DNA of 40,568 bases from an uncultured Prochlorococcus sp. (lineage in GTDB: Bacteria; Cyanobacteriota; Cyanobacteriia; PCC-6307; Cyanobiaceae), in assembly GCA_902609995.1 (NCBI GenBank), contig CACLUD010000005.1:1-40568 (forward strand), written 5' to 3'. The position numbers were made by a program, and so were the translations under genes. The notes below the pieces were generated by a model that was not told where the DNA came from, did not search any database, and was given only the letters and a program-made list of their open reading frames with translations. Position 1 is the first letter of the stretch. Each line of letters starts with the position of its first letter. Positions 1 to 9,736 of the stretch are shown here, one piece after another.

Positions 1-1
1 A

Positions 2-1405
2 GGTAAAGCATGCGGATTAAAAGGAGTTCTTCCTGGTATGACATGTGAACCAATTATGACAACTGTTGGTAGCCAAGATACTACTGGTCCAATGACTAGA
101 GATGAACTTAAAGAGCTAGCTTGTTTAGGTTTCACTGCAGATTTAGTAATGCAAAGTTTTTGTCATACTGCTGCATATCCTAAACCAGTTGATTTAGTTA
201 CTCATCAAGAATTGCCTGATTTCATTTCACAAAGAGGTGGTGTAGCTCTTAAACCTGGAGACGGCATAATCCATAGTTGGCTTAATAGAATGCTACTTCC
301 TGACACTGTAGGAACAGGTGGGGATAGTCATACAAGATTCCCCCTTGGAATTTCCTTCCCTGGAGGCTCAGGTATTGTTGCTTTTGCTGCAGCTATAGGG
401 TCAATGCCATTAAATATGCCGGAATCAATATTAGTAAAATTTACAGGAAATTTACTGCCAGGAATAACGCTACGAGATCTTGTAAATGCAATTCCACTCT
501 TTGCAATAAAACAAGGTCTACTAACTGTTGCCAAAGAAAATAAACGAAATATATTTAACGGTAAAATTATGGAAATAGAGGGTTTACCTGATTTAAAACT
601 TGAACAAGCATTTGAATTGACTGATGCGACAGCTGAACGATCATGCGCTGGAAGCACAATACTCTTATCACATAAAACTGTAGAAGAATATTTAAAAAGT
701 AACATTTGCCTCTTAGAGAAAATGATTGAAAGCAATTATGAAGATGCTAAATCGATAGCAAGAAGAATTAGTGATATGAAAACTTGGCTAAAAAAGCCTG
801 AATTAATTCAACCAGATGAAAATGCATCTTATGAAGAGATAATAGAAATTAATCTATCTAAAGTTACACAACCAATAGTAGCTTGCCCAAATGATCCAGA
901 TAATGTCAAAGAAATTAAAGATGTAGAAAATACTAAGATCGATGAAGTATTTATAGGATCCTGCATGACTAATATCGGACACTACAGAGCTGCTGCAAAG
1001 GTTCTTGAGGGTATAGAAAAATTAAACGCAAAACTATGGATCTGTCCTCCGACAAAAATGGATGAGGAAACACTAAAAGCAGAGGGATACTATGAAATAT
1101 TTGAAAAATGTGGAGCAAGATTAGAGTTACCAGGTTGTTCATTATGTATGGGAAATCAAGCAAGAGTAGATGAAGGTTCTGTTGTTTTCTCAACCAGCAC
1201 CCGAAATTTTGATAATAGACTTGGCAAAAATGCTCAAGTATTTTTAGGAAGTGCTGAATTGGCAGCAGTTTGTGCTCTTCTAGGAAAAATACCTACAGTA
1301 AATGAGTATCAAGATATTACTAAAAACAAAATAAATCCATACTCTGATGAACTTTATCGTTATCTTCAATTTGACGAAATAGAAAACTTTAGTTTGTCAA
1401 AATGA
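2..1405 (+). CDS. acnB: Aconitate hydratase B, C-terminal part (5' end outside window)
   Basis: Catalyses citrate/isocitrate interconversion in the TCA cycle using a [4Fe-4S] cluster in the cytoplasm. The reading frame is open from base 2, so the gene begins upstream; the 467 codons here are roughly the C-terminal half of an AcnB of about 860 residues. Visible family blocks are [25 protein letters not shown], the cluster cysteine in [10 protein letters not shown] and the paired cysteines in [10 protein letters not shown], with the late STSTRNF block that carries active-site residues. It is the AcnB type rather than AcnA by sequence. The ClC transporter gene follows after 9 bases on the same strand, so co-transcription is possible. 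The first ATG in the window (base 38) is internal and not the start. Confidence 0.97.
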   Translation, partial: GKACGLKGVLPGMTCEPIMTTVGSQDTTGPMTRDELKELACLGFTADLVMQSFCHTAAYPKPVDLVTHQELPDFISQRGGVALKPGDGIIHSWLNRMLLPDTVGTGGDSHTRFPLGISFPGGSGIVAFAAAIGSMPLNMPESILVKFTGNLLPGITLRDLVNAIPLFAIKQGLLTVAKENKRNIFNGKIMEIEGLPDLKLEQAFELTDATAERSCAGSTILLSHKTVEEYLKSNICLLEKMIESNYEDAKSIARRISDMKTWLKKPELIQPDENASYEEIIEINLSKVTQPIVACPNDPDNVKEIKDVENTKIDEVFIGSCMTNIGHYRAAAKVLEGIEKLNAKLWICPPTKMDEETLKAEGYYEIFEKCGARLELPGCSLCMGNQARVDEGSVVFSTSTRNFDNRLGKNAQVFLGSAELAAVCALLGKIPTVNEYQDITKNKINPYSDELYRYLQFDEIENFSLSK

Positions 1406-1414
1406 TATTAAACT

Positions 1415-2773
1415 ATGCAAAAGCTAATAAAAGAAAATATTCAGAAAACCAGTACTAACTCTTCTCGTAGCATTAAAAAATTACTTAAACAAAGATCTTT
1501 TGTTGTCGTCATATCAATTCTATTTACAGGATTAGGAGCATCAATAACTAGTATTTTTTTCAAAAGTGGTATTTATTTTATAAATAATTGGAGATTAGAA
1601 CTTTTAGATCAATTTCCATCCATTGCAGTCTTGCCAGCATTTGGTGCTTTTGGTGGAGCAATAGCGGGATTTTTAATTAAAAATATTGCTCCAGCTGCAA
1701 AAGGTTCTGGAGTAAGTCAAATCATGGGATTCTTGAGGCATAAAAAAGTACCTATGAATCTTAAAGTTGGATTAGTTAAATTAGTATCTGGAATAATTGC
1801 AATTGGTAGTGGTTTCCCCTTGGGTCCTGAAGGACCATCAGTTCAAATGGGAGGGTCAGTTGCTTGGCAAATGGCACGATGGCTAAAAGCACCTCTAGCA
1901 TTTAGAAGAGTACTTGTTGCGGCAGGAGGCGGTGCTGGTATAGCTGCAGTATTTAGCGCTCCTTTGGGGGGATTCATTTACGCGATTGAAGAATTATTAA
2001 ATTCTGCAAGACCAGTAATCTTATTATTAGTTGTAATAACAACTTTCATAGCAGATTCTTCTGCAGATATTATTCAAGCTTTAGGGTTAGACCCAAAGGC
2101 TGGAGGTTTTGACTTCAATCTAGGGTTTTTAATCCAAAAAGAATATGATCCTTCTGTCTTTTTCTTGCCCATAGATTTTATTTATCTTGTTTTACTAGGA
2201 GTTATTATTGGATTATTTGCAGAACTTTATAGCAAGTATGTTCTTGCTATGCAAAATCTTGGGAAAAAATGGTATAAAAACAAATTTATTATGAAAATGA
2301 GTATTTGCGGACTTTTACTTGGAAGCATTTATTCTTTTTTACCAAGCTCTTTTCACAATTTAGATGAATTACAAAAGATAATAGCTGAAAAAAATACCAG
2401 TATTGAAATAGCTCTTTTAGCTGTATTTATACTTTTTATAACAACTGGATTAGCTGCCGCTTCAGGGGCACCTGGAGGATTATTTTATCCAATGCTCACT
2501 TTGGGTGGAGCCATAGGTTTGATAATGGGAAGCTGGGTGGAAATTGCTACAGGTCATGCCCCAAGTACATATATCTTTGCTGGGATGGGGGCATTTGTTG
2601 CAGGATGTTCTAGAACTCCAATAACAGCTATGTTTTTGGCTTTTGCACTAACAAAAAATTTATTAATAATGAAACCTGTTCTTATTAGTTGTATTACAAG
2701 TTTTTTAATAGCAAGAGCTTTTAATGAAAAATCAATTTATGAAAGACAAATACAAATTGAAATAGAAGACTAA
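1415..2773 (+). CDS. clcA: ClC-family chloride channel / H+-Cl- antiporter
   Basis: Multi-pass inner-membrane anion transporter of 452 residues without C-terminal CBS domains, so it is the short bacterial type. Filter motifs are GSGVS (residues 97-101; the usual form is GSGIP), GPEGP (137-141) holding the gating glutamate E139, and SAPLGG (181-186). E193 in the AIEELL stretch aligns with the proton glutamate (E203) of the E. coli exchanger. From known ClC mechanism, keeping both glutamates suggests coupled Cl-/H+ exchange rather than a passive channel; this is inference. The gene starts 9 bases after acnB and converges on purU with a 12-base gap. A role in osmotic or pH balance in seawater is plausible but not shown. 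Confidence 0.9.
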   Translation: MQKLIKENIQKTSTNSSRSIKKLLKQRSFVVVISILFTGLGASITSIFFKSGIYFINNWRLELLDQFPSIAVLPAFGAFGGAIAGFLIKNIAPAAKGSGVSQIMGFLRHKKVPMNLKVGLVKLVSGIIAIGSGFPLGPEGPSVQMGGSVAWQMARWLKAPLAFRRVLVAAGGGAGIAAVFSAPLGGFIYAIEELLNSARPVILLLVVITTFIADSSADIIQALGLDPKAGGFDFNLGFLIQKEYDPSVFFLPIDFIYLVLLGVIIGLFAELYSKYVLAMQNLGKKWYKNKFIMKMSICGLLLGSIYSFLPSSFHNLDELQKIIAEKNTSIEIALLAVFILFITTGLAAASGAPGGLFYPMLTLGGAIGLIMGSWVEIATGHAPSTYIFAGMGAFVAGCSRTPITAMFLAFALTKNLLIMKPVLISCITSFLIARAFNEKSIYERQIQIEIED

Positions 2774-2785
2774 AAAAATTGATAT

Positions 2786-3640
2786 TTAATTAAAAACAGC
2801 AGTTTTACTATCGTATACAAAAATCTGATGATTTAAATGTAATCTAACTGCTCTTGCAAGAGCTATCCTCTCAATATCTCGTCCTTTTCTAATCAAATCA
2901 GTAACCTCATCTCTATGACTTACATTGACAGTACATTGCTCAATTATTGGCCCTTCATCTAAATCTTGAGTAACATAATGTGCAGTCGCTCCAATTAATT
3001 TTACCCCTCTCTTCCATGCCCGATGATAAGGTTGCGCACCTTTAAATGCAGGCAAAAAAGAATGATGTATATTAATAATTGAAGAAAAATTTTCCAGAAA
3101 AGAATCACTTAAAATTTGCATATATTTAGCTAATACAACAAGTTCAATATCAAAATCTTTTAACAAATTTAGAATCTGTTTCTCTACACTAGATTTAGAT
3201 GAATTAGTAGTATCAATACAAACAAATTGTGCTTTAAAATCCTTAGCAATATTTTCAAGATCAGGATGATTAGAAATTATTAATGGCACATTCATTTGTA
3301 ATTCACCATTTCTTACTCGCCAAAGCAAGTCAATTAAACAGTGGTTTTGCTTACTTACAAAAATCCCTACATTTGGAATCTCATCTGAATAATTAATATT
3401 AAATTTACCATTTATATCTAATGCAATTTTTTCAAATTGCTCATAAATTTCAGATTTATTAATAGATAAATCATTTCTATCCCATTCAATTCTACTCAAG
3501 AATAATCCTGCATCTTGATCTGTGTGATGGTCTGAATGTTTTATATTGCCGCCATAATTGGAAATCCAACTAGTTAATTGACTCACTAATCCGGGACGAT
3601 CAGGACATACAGTTCTAAAAATGATTGATGGTTGTTCCAA
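2786..3640 (-). CDS. purU: Formyltetrahydrofolate deformylase
   Basis: Hydrolyses 10-formyl-tetrahydrofolate to formate and tetrahydrofolate, balancing one-carbon units for purine synthesis. The 284 residues match the family length. An N-terminal ACT domain (about residues 5-80, with CPDRPGLVSQLT) is followed by a formyltransferase-fold domain. That domain carries the catalytic triad expected of the GART/PurU family: N190 and H192 in NIHHSFLPAF and D228 in VTQDLDEG. The ACT domain is a regulatory module in E. coli PurU; regulation here is not visible. It is divergent from the ThiO-like gene (47 bases apart) and convergent with clcA. Confidence 0.95.
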   Translation of the reverse strand: MEQPSIIFRTVCPDRPGLVSQLTSWISNYGGNIKHSDHHTDQDAGLFLSRIEWDRNDLSINKSEIYEQFEKIALDINGKFNINYSDEIPNVGIFVSKQNHCLIDLLWRVRNGELQMNVPLIISNHPDLENIAKDFKAQFVCIDTTNSSKSSVEKQILNLLKDFDIELVVLAKYMQILSDSFLENFSSIINIHHSFLPAFKGAQPYHRAWKRGVKLIGATAHYVTQDLDEGPIIEQCTVNVSHRDEVTDLIRKGRDIERIALARAVRLHLNHQIFVYDSKTAVFN

Positions 3641-3675
3641 AAAATCTAAATAATTTAATCTTTTGAGTAATTACT

Positions 3676-3681
3676 TATAAT
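3676..3681 (+). promoter_or_regulatory. Consensus -10 box of the ThiO-like gene
   Basis: A perfect TATAAT ends 6 bases before the ATG at 3688. Standard spacing would put transcription start at or within a base of the start codon, implying a leaderless or near-leaderless mRNA. No convincing -35 element lies 16-18 bases upstream. In this AT-rich DNA a chance match is possible. Confidence 0.4.
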
Positions 3682-3687
3682 ATACCA

Positions 3688-4770
3688 ATGGATAGATCAA
3701 AAAAGAATTATAAGAAATTTCATATATTAATCATTGGATCAGGAATTATAGGCAAATTTAACGCCTTAGAACTATCTGAACAAGGTTTTCAAATAACTAT
3801 TGCAGATCCACAAGAAAATAAAAATAGTAGTAACTCAGCATTAGGTCTCCTAATAAGTCATATGTATCAAAAAAATAAAGGCAGAAGTTGGGAACTAAGA
3901 GAAAAAAGTAATGAATTATGGCCAAAATGGATAAAATTCCTTCAACAGTACAATAAAAATTTAAAGATTGAAAAACCGTTAATCCAACTAACTACAGACC
4001 AATCAAAATTTGAAAAACTAAGTAAGTTTATTTCACATCATCCAATGCGTGGTTTAAGAGTTTTAGAAAAGAATTCCACCATTATTCAAAACATTAATAA
4101 TATATTTAACATGAATACCCTGAGAGGAGTCATTTCTTATCAAGATGGTAAAGTAGATCCTATTTTATTACTAAATACCTTAAATATTCACCTTAAAAAT
4201 AAAAGTATAAATTATATAAATGAAAAAGTTTTAAAAATAAAAAAATTAAATAATCAATGGATTTCTACTTGCAGCAATGCACTTGAAATTAAAAGTGATG
4301 TAGTTATATTATGCAACTCACTTGATGCTAATAAATTAATCGACTTAAATAGACATAACATAAAATTAAAACCTGTTTTAGGTCAGGCCATAGAAATTTC
4401 CATCAATGAAAAAGAAATTAATTTACTATCTCTTCCTAAACATTTCAGCATAAATAGTAAAAATTTTCTTCCAAAAGATAAAAACAGAATAATTATTGGT
4501 TCTAGCGACGAATATGAAATTAAACCTAGTGAAAACATATTTGAAGAACTTACAGATTTTTTAGAAAATAAACCACCATGGCTAAATAAAAATAATATTA
4601 CAAGTAAATGGTTTGGTATAAGATCTCGCCCAGAAGGTAAACCATCCCCAATATTAAAAAGCATAGAGAAAGGGTTAATTTTATGTAGTGGTTTTTATAA
4701 AAATGGAATATTACTTGCACCTGCTTGTTCAGATTGGGTTTTAAAAGAAATTAAAAAACATCTCCTTTAA
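3688..4770 (+). CDS. thiO: FAD-dependent oxidoreductase of the DAO family, ThiO (glycine oxidase)-like
   Basis: A 360-residue flavoprotein. An N-terminal Rossmann fold with G17-S-G19-I-I-G22 ([18 protein letters not shown]) binds FAD. The C-terminal part has [16 protein letters not shown] and [17 protein letters not shown], which resemble the arginine and 'NGILLAPA' blocks of glycine oxidase ThiO. ThiO oxidises glycine to iminoacetate for the thiazole of thiamine. The family assignment is firm; the substrate is inferred, and another D-amino-acid-oxidase-type activity cannot be excluded. No thiamine gene or TPP riboswitch lies beside it. Its stop codon shares TTAA with the dnaK stop on the other strand. 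Start at 3688 places the Rossmann motif about 15 residues in, as expected. Confidence 0.75.
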   Translation: MDRSKKNYKKFHILIIGSGIIGKFNALELSEQGFQITIADPQENKNSSNSALGLLISHMYQKNKGRSWELREKSNELWPKWIKFLQQYNKNLKIEKPLIQLTTDQSKFEKLSKFISHHPMRGLRVLEKNSTIIQNINNIFNMNTLRGVISYQDGKVDPILLLNTLNIHLKNKSINYINEKVLKIKKLNNQWISTCSNALEIKSDVVILCNSLDANKLIDLNRHNIKLKPVLGQAIEISINEKEINLLSLPKHFSINSKNFLPKDKNRIIIGSSDEYEIKPSENIFEELTDFLENKPPWLNKNNITSKWFGIRSRPEGKPSPILKSIEKGLILCSGFYKNGILLAPACSDWVLKEIKKHLL

Positions 4771-6671
4771 TCTTTTGTCTCTGTAAAATCTGCATCTATA
4801 ACATCATCATCCCCGCCTTTTTCATTTGATTCAGATGAATCTGGACTTCCTGGTGATGGAGGTTGATTGCCTGGCTGTTGATATACAGAGGAACCAATTG
4901 CATAAAGTTCTTGTTGAAGTTCTTCTAACAATTTCTTCATAGACTCATAATCTTCTTTGGTTGTCGCTTCTTTTAATGCTTTACTTTTTTCTTCTACCTT
5001 AGCTTTAGCAGAGGAATCAACTTTATCACCAAGTTCTCCCAACTGTTTTTCTGTTTGATAAACAAGAGTTTCCGCTTGATTCTTTAAGTCAATTTTCTCT
5101 CTTTTTTCCTTGTCGACAGAAGCGTTTGATTCTGCATCTTTGACCATTTTATCAACTTCATTATCTGAAAGAGTTGAAGCACCTGTTATAGAAATGGATT
5201 GTTCCTTACCACTTCCTTTATCTTTAGCAGTGACACTTAAAATTCCATTTGCATCAATATCAAACGTTACTTCTATTTGTGGAACACCTCTTGGAGCAGA
5301 TGGAATACCATCAAGTCTAAAAGTTCCTAAGCTTTTATTGTCTGAAGCCATTTCTCTTTCTCCCTGCAAAACATGAATCTCTACGTTAGTTTGACCATCT
5401 ACAGCAGTTGAATAAGTCTCAGATTTTTTTGTTGGCACTGTTGTATTTCGTGTAATCATTTTTGTCATTACTCCTCCCAATGTTTCTACGCCAAGAGATA
5501 ACGGAGTTACATCTAACAATAAGATGTCTTTAACTTCACCTGCTAGAACTCCCCCTTGAATAGCTGCACCTACAGCTACAACTTCGTCTGGGTTAACAGT
5601 TTGATTAGGATCTTTACCAGTGACTCTCTTAACTAATTCTTGAACAGCAGGCATTCTAGTTGATCCACCAACCATTACTATTTCATCAATCTCTCCTGTA
5701 GATAGCTTCGCATCCTTTAGAGCTTGCTCTACTGGGACTCTACATCTATCGATTAATTTAGAAGCAAGCTCTTCAAAATTAGCTCTAGTCAAGTTTAAAT
5801 CAAGATGTTTTGGGCCTTCTGGAGTAGCTGTTATGAATGGTAAGTTGATTTCACTTTGAGTAGCATTTGAAAGTTCAATTTTTGCCTTTTCAGCCGCTTC
5901 AGTAAGACGTTGCAAAGCTTGTTTATCCTGTCTTAAGTCAATTCCTTCATTACTTTTAAAAATGCTTGCTAAATGGTCAACAATACATCTATCAAAATCA
6001 TCACCTCCCAAATGAGTGTCTCCAGAAGTTGATAAAACTTCGAAAACTCCATCTCCAACCTCTAAAACTGATACATCAAAAGTTCCACCGCCTAGATCAA
6101 AAACAAGTATTCTTTCATTACTTTTTTTATCTAATCCATAAGCTAAAGCAGCAGCTGTAGGCTCATTTATTATCCTTAAGACTTCAAGCCCTGCTATCTT
6201 ACCTGCATCTTTTGTAGCCTGTCTTTGTGAATCATTAAAATAAGCTGGAACAGTTATAACAGCTTGGGTTATATTTTCGCCTAAATATTTACCTGCATCT
6301 TCAGAAAGTTTTCTTAAAACCTGAGCACTTACCTCTTCAGGAGAAAATTGTTTATCTAATACTGGGCATTTTAATTTTACATTTGAACCAGCCTTTTCAA
6401 TACCATAACTGACATCTTTTGATTCCTCATTAACCTCATCTACTCTTCTACCGACGAAACGCTTGGCCGAATAAAAAGTATTTTCAGGATTCATAACAGC
6501 TTGTCGCTTTGCGATCTGACCAACAAGCTGATCTTGATTCTTTGTATATGCAACAACAGATGGTGTTGTTCTGAAACCCTCTGCATTTGCTATTACAGTA
6601 GGTTTACCACCTTCCATAACAGCTACACAGCTATTTGTTGTCCCTAAATCGATTCCAACAACCTTCCCCAT
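4767..6671 (-). CDS. dnaK: Chaperone protein DnaK (Hsp70)
   Basis: ATP-dependent chaperone working with DnaJ and GrpE. The 634 residues are full length: nucleotide-binding domain with [17 protein letters not shown] near the N-terminus, [28 protein letters not shown] and [13 protein letters not shown]; substrate-binding domain with [17 protein letters not shown]; helical lid; and a Pro/Gly/Ser-rich tail ending in [13 protein letters not shown]. The conserved acidic end suggests the main housekeeping paralogue (DnaK2 type in cyanobacteria; inference). Its partners grpE and dnaJ lie about 33 kb away on the other side of the putative origin. No CIRCE operator is present upstream, and no Shine-Dalgarno precedes the ATG. 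The last 4 bases overlap the convergent thiO-like gene. Confidence 0.98.
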   Translation of the reverse strand: MGKVVGIDLGTTNSCVAVMEGGKPTVIANAEGFRTTPSVVAYTKNQDQLVGQIAKRQAVMNPENTFYSAKRFVGRRVDEVNEESKDVSYGIEKAGSNVKLKCPVLDKQFSPEEVSAQVLRKLSEDAGKYLGENITQAVITVPAYFNDSQRQATKDAGKIAGLEVLRIINEPTAAALAYGLDKKSNERILVFDLGGGTFDVSVLEVGDGVFEVLSTSGDTHLGGDDFDRCIVDHLASIFKSNEGIDLRQDKQALQRLTEAAEKAKIELSNATQSEINLPFITATPEGPKHLDLNLTRANFEELASKLIDRCRVPVEQALKDAKLSTGEIDEIVMVGGSTRMPAVQELVKRVTGKDPNQTVNPDEVVAVGAAIQGGVLAGEVKDILLLDVTPLSLGVETLGGVMTKMITRNTTVPTKKSETYSTAVDGQTNVEIHVLQGEREMASDNKSLGTFRLDGIPSAPRGVPQIEVTFDIDANGILSVTAKDKGSGKEQSISITGASTLSDNEVDKMVKDAESNASVDKEKREKIDLKNQAETLVYQTEKQLGELGDKVDSSAKAKVEEKSKALKEATTKEDYESMKKLLEELQQELYAIGSSVYQQPGNQPPSPGSPDSSESNEKGGDDDVIDADFTETKD

Positions 6672-6788
6672 GGGTAGATACTTTATTTAATATTCTCCAT
6701 AATCGGTCATCGACGACATTATTGTTACTCTGAAACGGGGTGTGGTTCCCGAACAGATCACAATTTTCCTGCAAAATTTCTCTTAAAA
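6672..6788. promoter_or_regulatory. Divergent promoter region between dnaK and aroE
   Basis: These 117 bases must hold both the dnaK promoter (minus strand) and the aroE promoter (plus strand). The stretch is clearly richer in G+C than its surroundings. It contains a short inverted repeat, CGGG at 6736-6739 and CCCG at 6748-6751, with an 8-base loop. No CIRCE element (TTAGCACTC-N9-GAGTGCTAA) is seen. I cannot assign a regulator. Confidence 0.4.
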
Positions 6789-7646
6789 ATGATTACAAGT
6801 AAAACATCATTTCTTGCTTTAATTGGAAACCCAGTAAGTCATTCTTTGTCTCCAATTATGCAGAATGCAGCTATTAAATATTTAGGCCTTGATTTAATTT
6901 ATATCGCTATACCTTGTAAAAATGAAGACTTGAAAATAGTTGTTAATTCTATAAAAAAAATGAATTGTAAAGGATTGAACATTACAATTCCTTTTAAACA
7001 AAAAGTATTTGATATGTGTAGTGAAATATCTCCAGTTGCAAAGAAAGTAAAAGCTATTAATACCCTGAAATTGACCGATAATAAAGAGTGGGTTGGAACA
7101 AATACTGATATTGATGGATTTATCTATCCTTTAAAAAATTTTAATTTAGTAAAAAAGAGTTCAATAATTTTAGGGTCTGGAGGAGCAGCAAGATCAGTAA
7201 TCCAAGGTCTTATAGAATTAAAATTATCAAAAATTACAATCATTTCACGAAAAAAGAATTGTTTAGATGAATTAATTAGCAATTTTAAAAATGACATTAA
7301 AATAAAAGGTTTACTGAGTACTAATACCGAAATTGATAATCTAATTAAAGAAGCTGATTTAATAATCAATACAACTCCAGTCGGAATGATTAATACCACA
7401 AATGATGTTGATATACCATTTGGTGAAAGTTTTTGGAATTCTATAAACTCAAAAACAATTGTTTATGACTTAATTTATAATCCCTCTCCTACTCCTTTCT
7501 TAAAATATTGCGAAAAAAAAGGATGCATGACTATTGATGGCACACAAATGCTAATTGCTCAAGGAGCAAAATCATTATCATATTGGACAAATGGATTAGA
7601 AGTGCCTTTTGAGGTTATGCATGAGGCATTAAAAAAATATCTTTAA
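6789..7646 (+). CDS. aroE: Shikimate 5-dehydrogenase (NADP+)
   Basis: Reduces 3-dehydroshikimate to shikimate in the aromatic amino acid pathway. The 285 residues are full length. The substrate-binding domain has NPVSHSLSPIMQNA (residues 14-27) and ITIPFK with catalytic lysine K70. The partner aspartate is D107 in NTDIDGF. The NADP-binding fold carries GSGGAARSV (129-137), and the C-terminal helix has DGTQMLIAQGA. The residues expected for activity are all present, so this is the AroE type rather than a YdiB- or RifI-like relative, judged on overall similarity. It is divergent from dnaK and followed by rpsF on the same strand about 110 bases on. Confidence 0.96.
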   Translation: MITSKTSFLALIGNPVSHSLSPIMQNAAIKYLGLDLIYIAIPCKNEDLKIVVNSIKKMNCKGLNITIPFKQKVFDMCSEISPVAKKVKAINTLKLTDNKEWVGTNTDIDGFIYPLKNFNLVKKSSIILGSGGAARSVIQGLIELKLSKITIISRKKNCLDELISNFKNDIKIKGLLSTNTEIDNLIKEADLIINTTPVGMINTTNDVDIPFGESFWNSINSKTIVYDLIYNPSPTPFLKYCEKKGCMTIDGTQMLIAQGAKSLSYWTNGLEVPFEVMHEALKKYL

Positions 7647-7715
7647 TCAACTAGATTAATAATAATTATAATAAATAATTTGACCTTGATAATGTATCGT
7701 AAGTAATGAACAGAC

Positions 7716-7737
7716 GCTCATAAAACAAATTTTGAGC
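7716..7737 (+). promoter_or_regulatory. Possible hairpin in the rpsF leader
   Basis: GCTCA (7716-7720) pairs with TGAGC (7733-7737); after one mismatch two further A-T pairs extend the stem inward. It lies 20 bases before the chosen rpsF ATG and 8 before the alternative TTG. In several bacteria S6-S18 binds its own leader through a stem with a CCG bulge; no such bulge is visible here, so the resemblance is positional only. Confidence 0.25.
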
Positions 7738-7757
7738 CAAAGACCTTGTCTGAAATT

Positions 7758-8225
7758 ATGACCAATCAAATTTTTTACGAAACCATGTACATTCTTCGTC
7801 CCGATATAGCGGAGGAAGAAGTTACTAATCACATAGATAAATATAATAAGCTTCTTGAAGAATTAGGGGGTAAAATTCTTGATAGTCAAATGAGAGGTAA
7901 AAGGAGATTAGCCTATCAAATAGCCAAACATAGAGAAGGTATTTATGTGCAATTAAGTCATCAAGGTGATGGACAACATATCTACAAAATAGAAAAAGCT
8001 ATGCGTTTAAGTGAAGATGTTATTAGATATTTGACAGTAAAACAAGAAGGACCTTTACCAACCCCAAGATCATCAAGTAAAGGATCCAATCAATCAGAAA
8101 AAAAAGAAATTGAGAATATTGACTCAACTAATAAATCAGAACCTAAAGAAGACAAAAATAATGATAAAAAGACAACAATTTCTGAATCTCCATCTCCTCA
8201 AGTTAAAGAGTCTCAAGAGTCTTGA
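7758..8225 (+). CDS. rpsF: 30S ribosomal protein S6
   Basis: Binds the central domain of 16S rRNA together with S18. The S6 domain covers roughly the first 100 residues ([55 protein letters not shown]). It is followed by a low-complexity, charged tail of about 55 residues rich in Ser, Lys, Glu and Asn; such tails occur in cyanobacterial S6 proteins. I chose ATG 7758 because the conserved domain begins a few residues later. An in-frame TTG at 7746 would add four residues, and neither has a Shine-Dalgarno. rpsR is not nearby. It converges on argG with 11 bases between the stop codons. Confidence 0.95.
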   Translation: MTNQIFYETMYILRPDIAEEEVTNHIDKYNKLLEELGGKILDSQMRGKRRLAYQIAKHREGIYVQLSHQGDGQHIYKIEKAMRLSEDVIRYLTVKQEGPLPTPRSSSKGSNQSEKKEIENIDSTNKSEPKEDKNNDKKTTISESPSPQVKESQES

Positions 8226-8236
8226 TCGCTAATTAT

Positions 8237-9445
8237 TCATTTTTTTGAATTTAATTCTGCCCATATTTTATTAGACATCCCCCACATATAAATAAATCCT
8301 TCAGCTTGGTTGTGATTAAAAATATCATCTTTACTATAAGTTGCCAGATCTTCCCTGTAGAGAGAGTTATTTTCTGAAGAACGACCGATTACTATTGCAT
8401 TTCCTTTATGTAATCTTATTTTGACCTTACCATTAACAGATGATTGAGTGGAATCAATAAACCCATCTAATGCTTGCTTAAGAGGACCAAACCAAAATCC
8501 CTGATAAACTAATTGACCCCATTTTTTTTCTACTAGATTTTTAAAATCTAATACATCTGGATTTAATGTTATGCTTTCCAATTCTTTGTGAGCTTTTATA
8601 AGAAGTAAAAGGCCAGGCGCCTCATAGATTTCTCTGCTTTTAATACCGACAACTCTATCTTCAATCATATCTATTCTTCCAAAGCCATGTTCTCCTGCCA
8701 GGGAATTAGCCTTTTGAATGATCTCTACAGGACTTAAAAATTCATTTCCTATTGCAATAGGAAATCCATTTTGAAATAAAATTTCTATGTCTTTTGAAGC
8801 ATTTGGTGCGTCATTAATAGATGAAGTCATATCAAAAACATCTTCATTTGGTTCTTGCATTGGATCTTCCAATAAACCAGCTTCGATACTACGGCCAAGA
8901 AGATTTACGTCAATCGAATAAGGAGACTTCTTAGAAACAGGAGCTGGAATTCCAAATTTTTCACCATATAAAATAGCTTCTTCTCTACTCATCTTCCATT
9001 CTCTAGCAGGTGTAATTATCTGTAAATCAGGTCCTAAAGCATGAATAGCCAAATCAAATCTCACTTGGTCATTTCCTTTTCCTGTACAGCCATGCGCCAC
9101 TGCATCAGCATTAAGTTCTCTTGCCAAATTTACGAGATTTTCAGCTATCAGTGGTCTAGCCAAAGCGGTTGATAAAGGATACTTTTCACCATATAATGCA
9201 TTCGCTCTAATAGCAGGAAAAGCATACTTTTCTACAAAATTATCTACTAAATTACCAATCACAGATTTTGTCGCGCCTGAGTTTAAGGCTTTTTGTCTAA
9301 CAATCTCTAAATCGTCTCCTTGGCCAAGATCAGCTACAAAAGTTACAACTTCTGAAATACCGTATTCATTTTTTAAATATGGAATGCAGACACTCGTATC
9401 AACCCCTCCAGAATATGCAAGAACAACTTTTTTTACCTGCTGCAT
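8237..9445 (-). CDS. argG: Argininosuccinate synthase
   Basis: ATP-dependent ligation of citrulline and aspartate, the penultimate step of arginine synthesis. argH, the next enzyme, is in the same window at 35795-37174 but in a separate unit. The 402 residues are full length. The N-terminal PP-loop [15 protein letters not shown] binds ATP; further blocks are [42 protein letters not shown] and EAPGLLLL. The start is ATG 9445, set by an 8-base spacing to a perfect GGAGGT; an in-frame TTG directly upstream (9448) would be only 5 bases from it. The small membrane protein gene lies 33 bases upstream on the same strand. Confidence 0.97.
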   Translation of the reverse strand: MQQVKKVVLAYSGGVDTSVCIPYLKNEYGISEVVTFVADLGQGDDLEIVRQKALNSGATKSVIGNLVDNFVEKYAFPAIRANALYGEKYPLSTALARPLIAENLVNLARELNADAVAHGCTGKGNDQVRFDLAIHALGPDLQIITPAREWKMSREEAILYGEKFGIPAPVSKKSPYSIDVNLLGRSIEAGLLEDPMQEPNEDVFDMTSSINDAPNASKDIEILFQNGFPIAIGNEFLSPVEIIQKANSLAGEHGFGRIDMIEDRVVGIKSREIYEAPGLLLLIKAHKELESITLNPDVLDFKNLVEKKWGQLVYQGFWFGPLKQALDGFIDSTQSSVNGKVKIRLHKGNAIVIGRSSENNSLYREDLATYSKDDIFNHNQAEGFIYMWGMSNKIWAELNSKK

Positions 9446-9453
9446 CAAAATTT

Positions 9454-9459
9454 ACCTCC
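9454..9459 (-). promoter_or_regulatory. Strong Shine-Dalgarno of argG
   Basis: Reads GGAGGT on the minus strand, 8 bases before ATG 9445. It stands out because most genes in this window have no recognisable ribosome binding site. It decides the argG start in favour of the ATG over the adjacent TTG. Confidence 0.8.
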
Positions 9460-9478
9460 AGTAAAGAAAGCTGAAATC

Positions 9479-9682
9479 CTAATTACTCTCAGCTTTCTGA
9501 ATTTTATTAAGAACTAATAGTATTGTAACTACAAGTGCAGGACCAAAAACTAATAAAAGTACAAGATAATTATTAATTAATAAAATATCTGGCTTTAAAA
9601 AGCCATAGGATTTAAAAAAAATGGCTAGCAAAACTGACATTGGCCAAATTAGAAAATATTTTAAATTTTCTTTATCAAACAA
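9479..9682 (-). CDS. Small membrane protein, unknown function
   Basis: A 67-residue protein not recognised as a named family. It has two predicted membrane segments: residues about 9-27 (YFLIWPMSVLLAIFF) and about 38-60 (NNYLVLLLVFGPALVVTILLVL). The termini are short and charged. It sits 33 bases upstream of argG on the same strand, so the two are probably co-transcribed, but nothing in the sequence links it to arginine synthesis. The ATG at 9682 has no clear ribosome binding site. Its length, its place in a tight layout and its coherent hydrophobic pattern support a real gene rather than a chance frame. Confidence 0.7.
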   Translation of the reverse strand: MFDKENLKYFLIWPMSVLLAIFFKSYGFLKPDILLINNYLVLLLVFGPALVVTILLVLNKIQKAESN

Positions 9683-9691
9683 AATTTTTCA

Positions 9692-9709
9692 AATACATGT
9701 TTATGTATT
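9692..9709. promoter_or_regulatory. Perfect 7-bp inverted repeat in a divergent promoter
   Basis: AATACAT and ATGTATT flank a 4-base spacer, giving AATACATGTTTATGTATT. It lies in the 54 bases between the divergent starts of the small membrane protein/argG unit (9682) and the DUF3134/mraY unit (9737). Its symmetry and position suggest an operator. It contains TAC-N8-GTA, the reverse of the NtcA half-site order GTA-N8-TAC, so I do not call it an NtcA site. Confidence 0.4.
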
Positions 9710-9736
9710 ATGGTATATAAATAAAGATTTTTTTAA

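Noticed and set aside
328..735. 135-codon open frame opposite acnB
   Set aside because: It lies fully inside a highly conserved enzyme gene and its product resembles no family; it is a shadow of the acnB codons.
3641..3687. TPP riboswitch upstream of the ThiO-like gene
   Set aside because: The 47-base gap is too short for the aptamer and lacks its conserved CTGAGA and ACCTGA blocks.
6672..6788. CIRCE or other heat-shock operator upstream of dnaK
   Set aside because: No TTAGCACTC-N9-GAGTGCTAA or close variant is present; only a weak 4-bp inverted repeat.
9692..9709. NtcA binding site ahead of argG
   Set aside because: The half-sites read TAC-N8-GTA, the reverse of the NtcA consensus GTA-N8-TAC, and no properly placed -10 follows.
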